A stretch of DNA of 64,000 bases, taken from contig NZ_AYMG01000026.1 in the NCBI RefSeq assembly GCF_000633455.1, forward strand, positions 51,426 to 115,425, given 5' to 3'. Positions 1-9,395 of the stretch are shown here, piece by piece; the stretch's first letter is position 1, and each line of letters begins with the position of its first letter. This DNA is from Pedobacter jeongneungensis (lineage in GTDB: Bacteria > Bacteroidota > Bacteroidia > Sphingobacteriales > Sphingobacteriaceae). The position numbers and the translations under genes are program-made. A model generated the notes under the pieces. The model was not told the origin of the DNA and did no database searches. It was given only the letters and a program-made list of their open reading frames with translations.

Positions 1-107
1 ACTGGGATTGTGTTCCGTCCTGCACCATCATCACGCAGCCGGCCAATAAATGTGAGGGAATTGCCGGCAGCAGAGCGGTTAAAGGTAGCCAACCAGTAGA
101 TGATACT
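1..107 (-). other. coding-like fragment at the window edge
   Basis: The minus strand is open here with a protein-like composition (it includes GNSLTFIGRLRDDGAGR), but an in-frame TAA at 108-110 precedes it and no start codon is present. It may be the remains of a gene continuing off the left edge. I do not recognise the family. Bases 108-178 show nothing. Confidence 0.2.
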
Positions 108-178
108 TTATTGAAAGGCCCTCAGATGGACCCGAGATCAACAATGCGCGAAATAAAGATGAGCATAATAACAGGCCT

Positions 179-707
179 TCAGGACCTGACCTTAGCTTTT
201 TTGACTTTGTTTTCGCGGCCTCGTTTTGGGGCTGCTTCTATGGGATTTGGTGTCTGAGAAGTGCTGTTCGGTTTCTTTTTTTGCTTAAGTTTAGCGCCGT
301 TTTTTTCCACCTGTTTGCTCAGGCGTTTCTCAAGACCTTGGAGCCTGGACTTCCATTTTGTGAGTGTGTCGTCGGCCTGACCGGGCTGTCCATCGGTATC
401 GAGCAGGCCAAGGATGCTGGCAAGGGGCCTCGGCAACCTTTTGATGAGTACTGATCCAGTTTTGCTGAAGGGTTTTCAGATGTGCCTGCTGTGAACTGAT
501 CAGATCCTTCAATAGCTTCATTTCAGCTTTAATGTCCTTGCCCTTGCGAAGCAGGATGAGCAGTCGGGATGCGGAATGGAGGTGAACCGGATTTTTGGCA
601 AGGATGGACCTGTAGGTTTTGATGGCCTGCACGTAGTCCCCTTCGGCTTCAAGGGCTTTCGCCGTTTCCATTCTTTCCGCCTCAATGATTTTTGCTTTTT
701 TGGACAT
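179..707 (-). pseudogene. TPR-like hypothetical protein, frameshifted
   Basis: Two overlapping minus-strand reading frames form one protein. The first part (707 down to about 430) starts MSKKAKIIEAERMETAKALE and contains a TPR-like helix pair (about residues 12-55, with GDYVQAIKTYRSILAKNP), then a helical stretch. The second part, in another frame, carries a long basic, coiled-coil-like tail rich in Lys and Gln and ends at 179. The switch falls at a G4 run (424-427 on the plus strand); one extra base would join THQKVAEAP to LASILGLLDTDG. It ends 15 nt from the esterase start, so it probably lies downstream in the same minus-strand run. Function unknown. The lesion could be a sequencing error. 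Confidence 0.55.
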
Positions 708-721
708 GTTTACGCTGTGGT

Positions 722-1303
722 TTATGTTGTCTGATCAGTTTCCCGTTCCCTGATGATCCGGTGTAATTCAGGCCAGATATTTTCTGCAGCGATCTGGTAA
801 CCTTTTTTCAATGGATGTACGCCATCTGGCATATTCAATTCTCGATGGCCGCTAACGTTTTTAAGAAAGGAGGGGACCAGTGCAATCCCATTTTTTTTTG
901 CCAGCTGCGAGAAGATGATCCCATATCCGGTGCTGTGTGCCTCATTGGCCCAAACGGGAAGTTCGATACCAAGCAGCAATATGGAAGCAGAAGGACAGGC
1001 GGACTTTACCTTGTTGATTATGGCCTGAAGATTGGCCGTGACCAGGGCAGGGTTGATTCCGCGCAGGAAATCGTTGGCGCCCAGCTCCAGGATAAAAATA
1101 GCCATGTCTTCTTTCAATACCCGGTCCAGCCTGGATAACGCCGAAGTGGTGGTATCACCGCTAACGCCAGCATTGATCGTGCCGTAATTTAAACCCTTTT
1201 TTTTTAGCTTTTCGCCGATCAGTGCGGGAATGGATTCCCTGGATGGATCGCTTAAGCCGTAGCCTGCAAACAGGCTGTCACCAAAGAAAATAACCTTAAG
1301 CAT
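722..1303 (-). CDS. SGNH/GDSL esterase, TesA/arylesterase type
   Basis: A 193-aa single-domain hydrolase. Block I is FFGDSL with the likely nucleophile Ser10; the oxyanion Gly is in NAGVSGDTT (near 46-49); block III is GAND with Asn77; block V is DGVHP near residues 159-163, supplying catalytic Asp and His. This is the complete SGNH set at the usual length of the TesA/arylesterase group, which cleaves acyl-CoA or simple esters. No signal peptide is visible, so it may act in the cytoplasm. The upstream SDR gene stops 3 nt before this start, so the two are very likely co-transcribed. The true ester substrate cannot be told from sequence. Confidence 0.85.
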   Translation of the reverse strand: MLKVIFFGDSLFAGYGLSDPSRESIPALIGEKLKKKGLNYGTINAGVSGDTTTSALSRLDRVLKEDMAIFILELGANDFLRGINPALVTANLQAIINKVKSACPSASILLLGIELPVWANEAHSTGYGIIFSQLAKKNGIALVPSFLKNVSGHRELNMPDGVHPLKKGYQIAAENIWPELHRIIRERETDQTT

Positions 1304-1306
1304 CGT

Positions 1307-2284
1307 TTAGGAATTCTTTTTTATTAGCAATGCGGAAAGCAGTATTACAGCCCCCAACGCTATGTATTTGCGGTGTGCTTTAGGTTTTCCGGGTATTCCC
1401 CATCCCCCATGAACCGCGTTGCCGTATTCCACGGTGCAGAAAATGTTTCCATTGGTAGGGGGAATAGCTTTGGCATGCTTCAGGTAGGTCCGGATAATGC
1501 TACCTGCTATAGCGGTGGTCAGGGTAGGGAATAATGCACTGGAAAGGCGCATAAGTGAGGCGAAACTTCCCACCATTTTCTCAGGCCTTGGATTTAAGGA
1601 GAGTTTGAGTATTTCGATTGCCAGACGGTCTGGGTCATAAACCAAGGGCCCCGGTTTGAGTACTTTTCCCGTATAGTTTGCAGCATGCTGCATACCGGGT
1701 GTATCCAGAAAACCTGGAAAGGCGTCACACACATGTATATTTGGGTAGGACCGTAACTCCGATTTTAATGAGGCAGAAAAACCGCGCAGTCCAAATTTTG
1801 CGGCCGAATAACCTGCTCCGAAGGGAACCGGAAGAAAACCGCCTATGGATATATTGTTGATCAGGATACCATATCCCTGCTTTTTAAAATAGGGCAGAAC
1901 AGCGTGGGCACCATGCATATAGCCCAGAAGGTTGGTCCTGATAACCTGTTCGCTCACTTCCAAGGGGGTCTGGTCGAAGTTTCCGATAGCAAAAACCCCT
2001 GCATTGTTGACCCAAATGTCGATTTCTCCTCCATCTGCGGCCGCGGACGCGAGGTTTAGGACCTGATGGTAATGTGAGGTGTCGCATGCGATGCATTTCA
2101 CTTCAGCACCAAACATTGTACACTCTGAAGCAAGTTCCTCCAGTGCAGCGATATTCCGGGAGGCAATAACTAGGTGGTCACCGTGTCTCGCAAAAGCAAG
2201 TGCAATGGCCCTTCCAGCACCACTGGATGCGCCGGTTATGACTATTGTCCTGATTTTTCTTTTTATATGCTGGTCATTTTCCAT
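1307..2284 (-). CDS. short-chain dehydrogenase/reductase (SDR family)
   Basis: The NAD(P)-binding motif TGASSGAGRAIA lies near residues 17-28, NNAG near 91-94, the catalytic Ser in NNISIGG, and YSAAK provides the Tyr-Lys pair. This is a classical SDR core with an extended C-terminus (about 325 aa in all), including a hydrophobic end (ALGAVILLSALLIKK) that could anchor it to the membrane. I chose the Met at 2284 (MENDQHIKRKIRT) over an upstream Met at 2359, because the 25 extra residues are not part of the fold. It is followed after 3 nt by the esterase gene, suggesting a two-gene unit. The substrate is unknown. Confidence 0.85.
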   Translation of the reverse strand: MENDQHIKRKIRTIVITGASSGAGRAIALAFARHGDHLVIASRNIAALEELASECTMFGAEVKCIACDTSHYHQVLNLASAAADGGEIDIWVNNAGVFAIGNFDQTPLEVSEQVIRTNLLGYMHGAHAVLPYFKKQGYGILINNISIGGFLPVPFGAGYSAAKFGLRGFSASLKSELRSYPNIHVCDAFPGFLDTPGMQHAANYTGKVLKPGPLVYDPDRLAIEILKLSLNPRPEKMVGSFASLMRLSSALFPTLTTAIAGSIIRTYLKHAKAIPPTNGNIFCTVEYGNAVHGGWGIPGKPKAHRKYIALGAVILLSALLIKKNS

Positions 2285-2575
2285 ATTGATATAACCCGCT
2301 TGCAAAGCTGAATGTTTGCTTTCTGGCAGTAATTGGACAAACTTTTTCCCTATATACACTGTTCTCCATCTTACAGGCCATATGGTAAGGAAGGTGCCGG
2401 CGGGAAGGCTGTGGCGTAATAAGTGCGCCAGCTATAAAAGATCAGGATGATGAATAATTGTATGGTTGTATGTTTTCTGACGGGTGCGGATTTTCTGCAT
2501 GTAATGTTAAACCTGACCATGGAGAAGATGACCAGAAAGATACTTGTCGTGAGATAACTGCAAATGATGCAGTAG

Positions 2576-3103
2576 ATGGCTATGAATATGAAAAAGATTT
2601 TATCCGCCAAAGGTATCCGCAGGGTTAGGCGCCCTTCTTATCTGGGATTCGATATCGAAGGTTATCCCTGGAAAAAGGAAATCAATTACCGTGAACATCC
2701 GCAGATGTACCGTGTTGGAAAAGGGGAACAGGGCGTATTGATTTGTGAACCCTACAAATCGATAATCGGCCCATTGTGGCGTTTTAAGGATCCACAGATT
2801 GCCAGGGAAAGCGCAGAGACAATTTTCAATCGCTTTATGGAATTTATTGACGATGGAGATTTCGTAGGGGCTGACCTGGCCCGGAAGTACCTTCAGATGG
2901 GGTATACCCGTTCGAGACGTTATGCTAATTATAAGGGTGGCCGCAAATATGATAAAGAAGATGGTTATGCCCTTTTAAAGCGTGGTACCGGTGAGAAACA
3001 AAAGGCAGAGGCTGCCCTGATATTCTATGGTTACTGGAAAAAGGCGGAAGGGAATGACTGGTACCGTGATGAAAAGATGCGCTGGAAGAAGGAATATGGC
3101 TGA
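2576..3103 (+). CDS. DUF4385 family protein
   Basis: A 175-aa cytoplasmic protein. It shows the family's conserved run: HPQMYRVGKGEQGVL, EPYKSIIGPLWRFKDP, GDFVGADLARKYLQMGYTR and RRYANYKGGRKYDK. I recognise this pattern as DUF4385, found in bacteria and some phages and without a known function. The many conserved Arg, Lys and Tyr residues suggest nucleic-acid or nucleotide contact, but that is only inference. It stands alone, followed after 34 nt by an unknown small gene on the same strand, which may be co-transcribed. Confidence 0.75.
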   Translation: MAMNMKKILSAKGIRRVRRPSYLGFDIEGYPWKKEINYREHPQMYRVGKGEQGVLICEPYKSIIGPLWRFKDPQIARESAETIFNRFMEFIDDGDFVGADLARKYLQMGYTRSRRYANYKGGRKYDKEDGYALLKRGTGEKQKAEAALIFYGYWKKAEGNDWYRDEKMRWKKEYG

Positions 3104-3137
3104 TTTTCAGCATAGTATAAGATGCATATAGAAATAA

Positions 3138-3437
3138 ATGATAGTTATGAATATAAATCGGGATGGTGGTGCCCTTGACGGTGCCAATAGAAGCAAATTC
3201 GAAGAGGGTCTGGTGGAAACGCGTTGGACGGATGTCGGAGAGCCATATTATGTAATTCGGGATGGCCTTGATCTCGAAGAATATGCGGAAATGGCCAAAG
3301 CGGTGCTCGAGTCGGAAAGAGATATTGCACATGACTTTACAGGTAAGGTGATCAGTGAGTCGGGAGATCGGGAGGTCCTGTTTGAATACAGATCGGGTTG
3401 GTTTTTGGAGGGGCTCGCTGAAGGGGAGATTGAATAA
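3138..3437 (+). CDS. hypothetical protein, 99 aa
   Basis: A small acidic, soluble protein (ends WFLEGLAEGEIE) with no signal peptide or membrane segment. I do not recognise the family. It starts 34 nt after the DUF4385 gene on the same strand and probably shares its transcript. Codon composition resembles its neighbours, which supports a real gene rather than a chance frame. Confidence 0.5.
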   Translation: MIVMNINRDGGALDGANRSKFEEGLVETRWTDVGEPYYVIRDGLDLEEYAEMAKAVLESERDIAHDFTGKVISESGDREVLFEYRSGWFLEGLAEGEIE

Positions 3438-3505
3438 AGAATTATGACCAGAATTATTGATTGTTACCATTAGCTAATGGATCGGATTGAAACGATTAAA
3501 GAAAA

Positions 3506-3526
3506 GCAACCGCTAATAGCGGTTGC
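3506..3526 (-). terminator. rho-independent terminator
   Basis: A perfect 8-bp stem, GCAACCGC/GCGGTTGC, around a TAATA loop. The plus-strand A-rich run just left of it (3501-3505, and AAAG before) gives a U-rich tail only for minus-strand transcripts, so it most likely ends the small gene at 3635-3844. It may also serve the plus-strand gene ending at 3437. Confidence 0.65.
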
Positions 3527-3634
3527 CTAACTTAACATTGCTTAATGTTGTTACGAAGCTGTGGATTTAAAAACAGCTTTTTGTATCGCGAATTTTTTTA
3601 CGGAAACCTGGTTACTGCCCGGTAGCTGGTTGAA

Positions 3635-3844
3635 CTATGCATTCATTACCCAGATATTGTCCCCATTCCGTGTTGCCGTTGATGGATAGGCAGAACGGTA
3701 TGTGGATAGGGTAGGTTTTTCATATTCCGGTTTCTCTTGTTCAACAGTTTCTTTTGAAGAATAGTTTTGGAAAACCGTGGTAATGGGAAACATTTCAGGA
3801 ATCATGGCTTTGCAGGTTACAGGACTATGGATGATCCGTTTCAT
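3635..3844 (-). CDS. hypothetical small protein, 69 aa
   Basis: Starts MKRIIHSPVTCKAMIPEMF at 3844; an upstream Met at 3886 is possible but less likely. The protein is soluble and polar, with a Pro/Ser/Thr-rich C-terminal half ending NGDNIWVMNA. Family not recognised. The oriented terminator 110 nt downstream supports a real minus-strand transcript. It is divergent from the helicase gene (3919), with 75 nt between them for promoters. Confidence 0.4.
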   Translation of the reverse strand: MKRIIHSPVTCKAMIPEMFPITTVFQNYSSKETVEQEKPEYEKPTLSTYRSAYPSTATRNGDNIWVMNA

Positions 3845-3918
3845 GATGTATATGAATAAAGATTTTGTGATCCCTCCTCGTCTCAAAACTTTCAGCCCGC
3901 TTCCGTGGTTGTAACACC

Positions 3919-5448
3919 ATGCAGATTTTATCCCCTTCGGCTGCGCATGGTCCAGCGAGAAAATTATATCCCTATCAGCAGCATGCTATTGAAACCCTTT
4001 TTGAAAAAATGCAAAGTAGGACCGAAAGTCCGCGTTTGCTCTATCAGTTGCCTACCGGTGGTGGTAAGACGGTGATCTTTTCCGAAATTGCTGACCGTTT
4101 TATCAAAAAATACGGGAAGAAAGTTATCGTTCTGACCCATCGGCAGGAGTTGTGCAAACAGACCTCGCTGGCGCTGAAAAATACGGGTGTTGTTAATAAA
4201 GTCGTGAACAGTACAGTCAAAAGGATAACTAAAAAAGATTACTATAACTGTTATGTGGCAATGGTAGAAACCCTTAAGCACAGGATCGACGACGGCCTTA
4301 TCGATACTGAAGGGGTAGGCCTTGTGATCGTGGATGAAGCCCATCACAATTCCTTCCACAAACTGCTTAAGAAATTTCCGGGAGCCGGAGTAATCGGCGT
4401 AACAGCAACCCCATTTTCAGCAGATATATCCAGGCCCATGAAAAACTTCTATGGTGAACTGGTGCTTGGGGAGCCGATAAGTTCGTTGATCGAAAACGGT
4501 TTTTTGGCAAAGCCAAGGAGTTTTGGCTATGAGGTAGAACTCAATACCCTCAACAGGGGCATTCATGGTGATTTTACGGTAAGCAGTTCCGATGAACTTT
4601 ATTCATCCAAAGCCATGCTGGATCTCTTGGTACATGCTTACAGGGAACATTCCCTGGGGAAAAAGACATTGATTTTCAATAATGGGATATTTACCTCCCG
4701 AAAGGTTTTGCAGGTTTTCCAGGAGGCAGGTTATCCGGTCCGCCATCTGGACAACCAGACAGAGGGCGAGGAGCGGGTTGAGATATTGAGATGGTTTAAA
4801 AAAACAAAAGGCGCTATACTTACATCAGTTTCCATTTTGACGACAGGTTTTGATGAACCTTCGGTACAGTCGGTGATATTGAACCGTGCAACAACCTCCC
4901 TTACACTTTACCACCAGATGATTGGCAGGGGAGCGAGACGTCTGCCCGGCAAAAGAACATTCAACATCATCGACCTGGGCAATAATGCAGAAAGGTTCGG
5001 AGAATGGGATGCGCCAATCGACTGGCAACATGTATTTGAAAACCCAGAAATCTATCACCAGATACTGGCGAAGGTCAGTGATGATATCCATCAGATGCCT
5101 GCAGAAATGAGGAACAGTTTTCCCAATAGCGCGGGTATATCCTTTGATGTGTTGGCGGCTTATCAAACGGCTATAGAGAAAGGAGAAAAAGCAAGGACAG
5201 TACTCCGCAGTTCCATTAGGCAACACGCACTCATGTGTGCAGACAATGCGGAAACGGTAAGCATGGCGCTGGAATTATCCAAAACGCTTGATAAAGAGAT
5301 CGACTGGAGGATAAAACAATACGGTAAATGCCTGGGTACGGTAACCAAAAATTATATGAAGTGGCTGGGCAGCGACTATCGGAGCCGTTTGCAGGGCCTG
5401 ATCGAAAAAATAATGTCAAGGCGGGCCGTAATGCGTGCAGCGGTTTAA
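3919..5448 (+). CDS. DEAD/DEAH-box superfamily 2 helicase
   Basis: A 509-aa SF2 helicase. Motif Q-like region LYPYQQHAIETL, motif I QLPTGGGKT (near residues 44-52), Ia VLTHRQELC, motif II DEAH (near 140), motif III GVTATPF, then the helicase-C domain with ILTTGFDEPSV (motif V) and HQMIGRGARR (motif VI). All ATPase and translocation motifs are intact. The last 140 residues form a helical tail without a recognised domain. The layout resembles the SSL2/RecG-like 'type III restriction enzyme res subunit' group, probably acting on double-stranded DNA or RNA; there is no nuclease or methylase partner beside it, so a restriction role is not supported. Confidence 0.88.
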   Translation: MQILSPSAAHGPARKLYPYQQHAIETLFEKMQSRTESPRLLYQLPTGGGKTVIFSEIADRFIKKYGKKVIVLTHRQELCKQTSLALKNTGVVNKVVNSTVKRITKKDYYNCYVAMVETLKHRIDDGLIDTEGVGLVIVDEAHHNSFHKLLKKFPGAGVIGVTATPFSADISRPMKNFYGELVLGEPISSLIENGFLAKPRSFGYEVELNTLNRGIHGDFTVSSSDELYSSKAMLDLLVHAYREHSLGKKTLIFNNGIFTSRKVLQVFQEAGYPVRHLDNQTEGEERVEILRWFKKTKGAILTSVSILTTGFDEPSVQSVILNRATTSLTLYHQMIGRGARRLPGKRTFNIIDLGNNAERFGEWDAPIDWQHVFENPEIYHQILAKVSDDIHQMPAEMRNSFPNSAGISFDVLAAYQTAIEKGEKARTVLRSSIRQHALMCADNAETVSMALELSKTLDKEIDWRIKQYGKCLGTVTKNYMKWLGSDYRSRLQGLIEKIMSRRAVMRAAV

Positions 5449-5533
5449 TATATAAAGCAAGAGTCAACCCAAAAAAATACAAATTAGCCTTGCCGTACAA
5501 AAGGCAGGCTGGAATTTAGCAGAAGTAAAAATC

Positions 5534-6247
5534 ATGATTGTTAACTATTGTAACAGCGGATGGGAAATTATAACCCAACGGGCTCACGGGCTCCTGGCCG
5601 GGCAGATATGTGCAAGATGGAAAATTTCTGACCAGCCCAGCCGATGGGTGGAAACTCTTATTGCAACCACCGAGCATGATGATGTTTTTAATGAATTCAG
5701 CCGTGGTCCGCTGTTGTGTGGTAATGGTGGTCCTTTGGATTTTAAAATGACCTCATTTGATATCACCGCCTGCAGGGAGATGATGGACAAGGCCCTAAGT
5801 AAGAGCCGTTTTATTGCACTGCTTTTTGCGAGGCATATCTCCTTTACCCATGGAAGTGAAGGTGCGGCAAAGCGTTATCTCGCAGGACTTAAAAAGCTGG
5901 AAGGGCAGTGGATCAAAGAGGCACGGAGCAGCATAGCTGAAGTAGACCGCGCTTACTCCCTGCTTGAATTCTGTGATGCCTTTTCGTTGCTCATCTGTCA
6001 GGACCAGATTCCCCCCGAGGAACGTCGCCTGGAAATCAGCCAGGGCCCTAGCGGCAATTCTTTCCAGTTTTTTCAGCAAGGGCAGCGGCTTGTTGTTGAG
6101 CCCTGGCCATTTGAGCCTGACAGGTTTGAGGTGGACTATGAGCGGCTGAGCTTAAAGGAAATCAGTTTCGAAAATGATAAGGTCTTTAGGAAGGCCCTGC
6201 GGAAAGCAGCGGTTGAACACCGGACGGTTATAATCTGCAGGGAATAA
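5534..6247 (+). CDS. DUF3891 family protein
   Basis: A 237-aa soluble protein. The N-terminal part (WEIITQRAHGLLAGQICARW) followed by a TTEHDD stretch and a helical region with ISFTHGSEGA matches what I know of DUF3891. Conserved His and Asp residues (ITQRAHG, EHDD) look like an HD-type metal site, but this is inference. Function unknown. It lies 85 nt after the helicase on the same strand and marks the last normal-composition gene before the AT-rich island. Confidence 0.7.
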   Translation: MIVNYCNSGWEIITQRAHGLLAGQICARWKISDQPSRWVETLIATTEHDDVFNEFSRGPLLCGNGGPLDFKMTSFDITACREMMDKALSKSRFIALLFARHISFTHGSEGAAKRYLAGLKKLEGQWIKEARSSIAEVDRAYSLLEFCDAFSLLICQDQIPPEERRLEISQGPSGNSFQFFQQGQRLVVEPWPFEPDRFEVDYERLSLKEISFENDKVFRKALRKAAVEHRTVIICRE

Positions 6248-6655
6248 TCTAGTTATTTTAACCTATTGGTTTTCAATTTCTTAAATAATCGTCGAAATTA
6301 CTGCGCGCCCGATTACTCACCACTATCTTGATGCAGATTAACTTTGTATCTTACAATTCAAAGGTACAATTTGAGTTAAAACTAACCAAATCAAACTACT
6401 AAATTATGAGGTAGTGTGATTTTTGGACTTCTGAAAGAACTAAATGACATCCGTTCGACTGCAATATAGATTTTGTGGTTGCCCATCCGAAGTAGAATAA
6501 CAACGGCATAAATTTTTTTCTGTGAAATAAACGGTCGGTTAACTGTACGCCATTGGAAAACAACTGGGAAGATTTTTTTTCGCATTATTCCGTACATTTT
6601 CGTGTTACACTAAATTAAATTATGTTATATTTATAGAAACGAGTAAAGTGTAATT
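6248..6655 (+). other. AT-rich gap at the island's left edge
   Basis: 408 bases without a gene I can support. The composition drops sharply in GC from about 6250 onward, consistent with the start of acquired DNA. A 68-codon minus-strand frame (6391-6597) reads fairly protein-like but has no recognisable family or context. Confidence 0.4.
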
Positions 6656-7267
6656 ATGCTAATTGGATATGCAAGGGTAAGCAAGTTTGAACAAAATTTA
6701 GATTTAAAAACTGATGCTTTTAAAAACATTGGAATAGAAAAAAATTTTGTTGACCAGGTTAGCGGTGTAGAATCTGAAATAGCACACCTTAACGAGCTAT
6801 TAAGTTTTATAAGAAAGGGAGATACTTTAACAGTATGGAGATTAGACAGGCTTGATGGAACTTAAGTAAAGTTAATTGAATTCGTTACGCAACTTATAGA
6901 ATCAGGAATACACTTTAGATCTCTTACAGAAAATATCGATACTTCTACGGCCATGGGTAAATTGATCTTTCACATTTTTTGCGCCTTAGCCGAACATGAA
7001 AGAAATGTATTAATAGAAAGGACTAATGCAGGATTGAAGTCTGCCAGAGCTAGGGGCAAAAATGGAGGTAGGCCAGAGGGTATGACGGATAAGTACAAAG
7101 AGATTGCCCCATTGATAAAAGCTTCTTACGAAAGTAAAAATGGATCAGTAGAGAGTATTATGAAAGCTTTTAATTTTGGGAGTAAAACCACATTTTATAA
7201 AATAATCAATTTTGAATTAGGGCAGCAAAGGTTTATGCTTTCTTTGGACTATTTCTTTTTATCTTAG
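6656..7267 (+). pseudogene. serine recombinase (resolvase/invertase), broken
   Basis: The N-terminal part (LIGYARVSKFEQNLD, catalytic Ser near residue 10) runs to an in-frame TAA at 6863-6865; the same frame then continues with VKLIEFVTQLIESGIHFRSL, MGKLIFHIFCALAEHER and a C-terminal helix-turn-helix (GGRPEGMTDK onward). Families of this type have RLDRLGRS/T at the break; here it reads RLDRLDGT-stop, so two conserved residues as well as the stop have changed, implying decay rather than a sequencing slip. The last 15 residues depart from the family where another small frame begins, pointing to a junction near 7215. Such enzymes invert or excise DNA; here it would be dead unless the stop is suppressed. 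Confidence 0.75.
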
Positions 7268-7392
7268 GGGGGACTGCTTGGTACTGTAAAATTCAAAAAC
7301 AGCAAGATCGGTTGCAATCAATCCAACTTGAAATAGCTCAAATCGAATTGTCAAAAATCAAATCTTCAAATCCAGAACTAGAGGAGTCTTAG
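7216..7392 (+). pseudogene. 5'-truncated small membrane-anchored protein
   Basis: A frame open from just after a TGA reads AKVYAFFGLFLFILGGTAWY, one clear transmembrane segment, then a charged helix (QKQQDRLQSIQLEIAQIELS), ending at a TAG at 7390-7392. There is no ATG. It looks like the 3' part of a small single-pass protein fused to the end of the dead recombinase. Family not recognised. Confidence 0.4.
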
Positions 7393-7480
7393 ACAATTCG
7401 AAGTGCAAACAAGCCTAGCTGTAATCCACCGTGTAGCAATACCGTGAAACATAAATGCAAAATCTCTATGAACGATTAAT

Positions 7481-7747
7481 ATGGATGACAAATTAAACAA
7501 CGAGGAATTAATAACATTAGTAAAGAGGTCTTACGGTGAAAGTGACATTAAATTCGCCGGCCATAGTGATGAAATTGTAAATGCACAAAAGGCTTTGATT
7601 TTAGCAATGAAACTTGATTTAGAATTAGATCAATATTTGGATTACCATAAAAAATTTCTTTTTTATGGTAAAAAGGTATCAGCAGAACACATTAATAAAC
7701 AGATTGAACGGGTTAAAGATCTTTCTTACTATTTTAAATTCGATTGA
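7481..7747 (+). CDS. hypothetical 88-aa protein, possible immunity protein
   Basis: A small, mostly helical, charged protein starting MDDKLNNEELITLVKRSYGE, with no signal peptide. I do not recognise it. Its size, AT-rich codon use and place just upstream of an orphan RHS tip fit an immunity gene left behind by an earlier toxin module, but no sequence motif proves this. Confidence 0.45.
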   Translation: MDDKLNNEELITLVKRSYGESDIKFAGHSDEIVNAQKALILAMKLDLELDQYLDYHKKFLFYGKKVSAEHINKQIERVKDLSYYFKFD

Positions 7748-7873
7748 TCAGTTTAAATTAGCTAAAAAGAAACATTAACCCGGCACCGTTTGCCAACAGC
7801 TTTTGATCAGATCCACATGTAACCAGATGAACATTAAAGTCCGGGACAAATAAATTCTTAAAGAACGATCAAA

Positions 7874-7969
7874 ATGAAGTGCTCAATTATTGTATTTTTC
7901 TGTTCATTATTTGCAACAAGTTGCTTTTCTCAAGATCAATGGAAATATATCGGCACAGACCTATACTAA
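7874..7969 (+). pseudogene. 5' fragment of an exported protein gene
   Basis: ATG at 7874 opens a textbook signal peptide (MKCSIIVFFCSLFATSCFSQ) followed by DQWKYIGTDLY and a stop. The frame is cut where the RHS sequence begins: AATGGAAATATATCGG reads WKYIG in this frame and NGNIS in the RHS frame. Such a short shared stretch suggests recombination between an exported immunity gene and an RHS core. Only about 25 residues remain. Confidence 0.5.
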
Positions 7970-9392
7970 TGGAGGTGCACAAAATACTTTCAGCTATAAC
8001 TATGACAAGCTGAATAGGTTAACACTTTCCAGTGCAGGAAACAATCTTGGTGAAAGTATCAGTTATGATGTAATGGGAAACATTAAGAGTCTTTCCAGGG
8101 ATGGTTATGGAGCCAATGACTATCACATTGATCAATATAAAGGGAACCAGCTGAAGAATATCAGTGGTTTTACCAATGGTAGTTACGTATATGATGAAAA
8201 CGGAAATCTGGTGAGCGATGGGCCAGCCGGGACGATCATCGGTTACAATTACCTGAACCTTCCGGTACAGGTAAACGGGAACCAGAATATTACCTTTACC
8301 TACGATGCTTCTGGTAAAAAACTGACAAAGACTAATGCAGGCGTAGTTACGGCCAATTATCTTGACGGTATTGTCTATAAACCTAACGGTGTAATTGATT
8401 TCATTCAGACCGAGGAAGGGATCGCAAGGAATAGCAACGGTAGTTATAGCTATGAGTATAATCTTGAGGATCGTTTGGATAATGTGCGTACAAGCTTTCA
8501 TCGAAATCCTGCATCAGGACTTTTGGAGCCTATCCAGAGAGACGATTATTATGCGTTTGGGCTAAGGAAAGTTGCGAGTGGAGGAACAAACAAGTATGTT
8601 TACGGTGGTAAGGAACTGCAAGAAGAGTTAGGGCAATATGATTATGGTGCAAGATTCTATAACCCTGTCATCGGCAGATGGAATGTTGTCGATCCGCTAG
8701 CAGATATGTCACAAGGAACCTCACCTTATGCGTTTTGCGCAAACAATCCTATTTTGTTTAATGATAAGCTGGGCTTAGACACTGCGAAAGCTCGAAATCT
8801 GGGAACCGTTAACATTACCGCACATAGCATAGCCCGCGGTTATGAAAGGCTTATGATGTGGACGCATGGATTTGGCAGGATTATAGTTGGCAAAACTTTG
8901 GATCACTTCAATGTGGCGAGTAATTCTTCAAACTTTTTTATGTTATTAGCGAATTCTGGAATGCAGAGAGGTAAAACAAATTTGACCGGTGGTCTCTTAG
9001 AAAAGTTGAAGAAAGATCCAGGGATGGCCAGGTTTAAGAAAAAATTGATAGAAAAAATGAAACTTAATCCTGGTCTGAAAAAAATTAAATTTTCTGACCT
9101 TGTAGAGTTTGGTGGGAAGTGGGAGGATGGCAATAAAATGAATGTAACCACAAACGCTTTGACGTGGACAATTCGTCATTCGTGGTTAGACGCTGATGCG
9201 ATAATTAAGCCTGATGGAACTGTTGTAGTTCAATTTAGCACATCCGACACCTTAGATTTGACACCACAGGAATCTAGGTCGTTTAGCTATAATGTCGCCA
9301 GCTTCGTAACTGGCACAGTATACCATGGATTCGCGGGAGGAGGCATGGATATGAAAGTAGAAGCCAATTGGACCGAAACTATTAAACCATAA
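7890..9392 (+). CDS. orphan RHS-repeat C-terminal tip with putative toxin domain
   Basis: RHS-like sequence begins at about 7938 (NGNISAQTYTNGGAQNTF), with no natural start codon in frame; the frame is merely open from 7890. YD-type repeats follow, then the RHS-associated core: DDYYAFGLR, YVYGGKELQEE, YDYGARFYNPVIGRW, DPLADMSQGTSPYAFCANNPI. After DKLGLD (near residue 299) comes a unique domain of about 200 residues, the usual toxin position, ending with a Tyr/His/Gly-rich region (YHGFAGGGMDMKVEANW). I cannot name its activity. It is a 500-aa remnant of proteins that are normally far longer, so probably a silent cassette or displaced tip. The partner lipoprotein starts 4 nt after its stop. Confidence 0.75.
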   Translation: MYFSVHYLQQVAFLKINGNISAQTYTNGGAQNTFSYNYDKLNRLTLSSAGNNLGESISYDVMGNIKSLSRDGYGANDYHIDQYKGNQLKNISGFTNGSYVYDENGNLVSDGPAGTIIGYNYLNLPVQVNGNQNITFTYDASGKKLTKTNAGVVTANYLDGIVYKPNGVIDFIQTEEGIARNSNGSYSYEYNLEDRLDNVRTSFHRNPASGLLEPIQRDDYYAFGLRKVASGGTNKYVYGGKELQEELGQYDYGARFYNPVIGRWNVVDPLADMSQGTSPYAFCANNPILFNDKLGLDTAKARNLGTVNITAHSIARGYERLMMWTHGFGRIIVGKTLDHFNVASNSSNFFMLLANSGMQRGKTNLTGGLLEKLKKDPGMARFKKKLIEKMKLNPGLKKIKFSDLVEFGGKWEDGNKMNVTTNALTWTIRHSWLDADAIIKPDGTVVVQFSTSDTLDLTPQESRSFSYNVASFVTGTVYHGFAGGGMDMKVEANWTETIKP

Positions 9393-9395
9393 AAA

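Noticed and set aside
2371..2610. Minus-strand 79-codon frame with hydrophobic residues
   Set aside because: It overlaps the start of the DUF4385 gene and has no family likeness or neighbour support.
6391..6597. Minus-strand 68-codon frame in the AT-rich gap
   Set aside because: Reads somewhat protein-like but has no recognised family, ribosome site or partner; kept only as a note.
8019..8501. Minus-strand 160-codon frame inside the RHS gene
   Set aside because: It is the antisense of RHS repeats, whose regular codons leave a long open frame.
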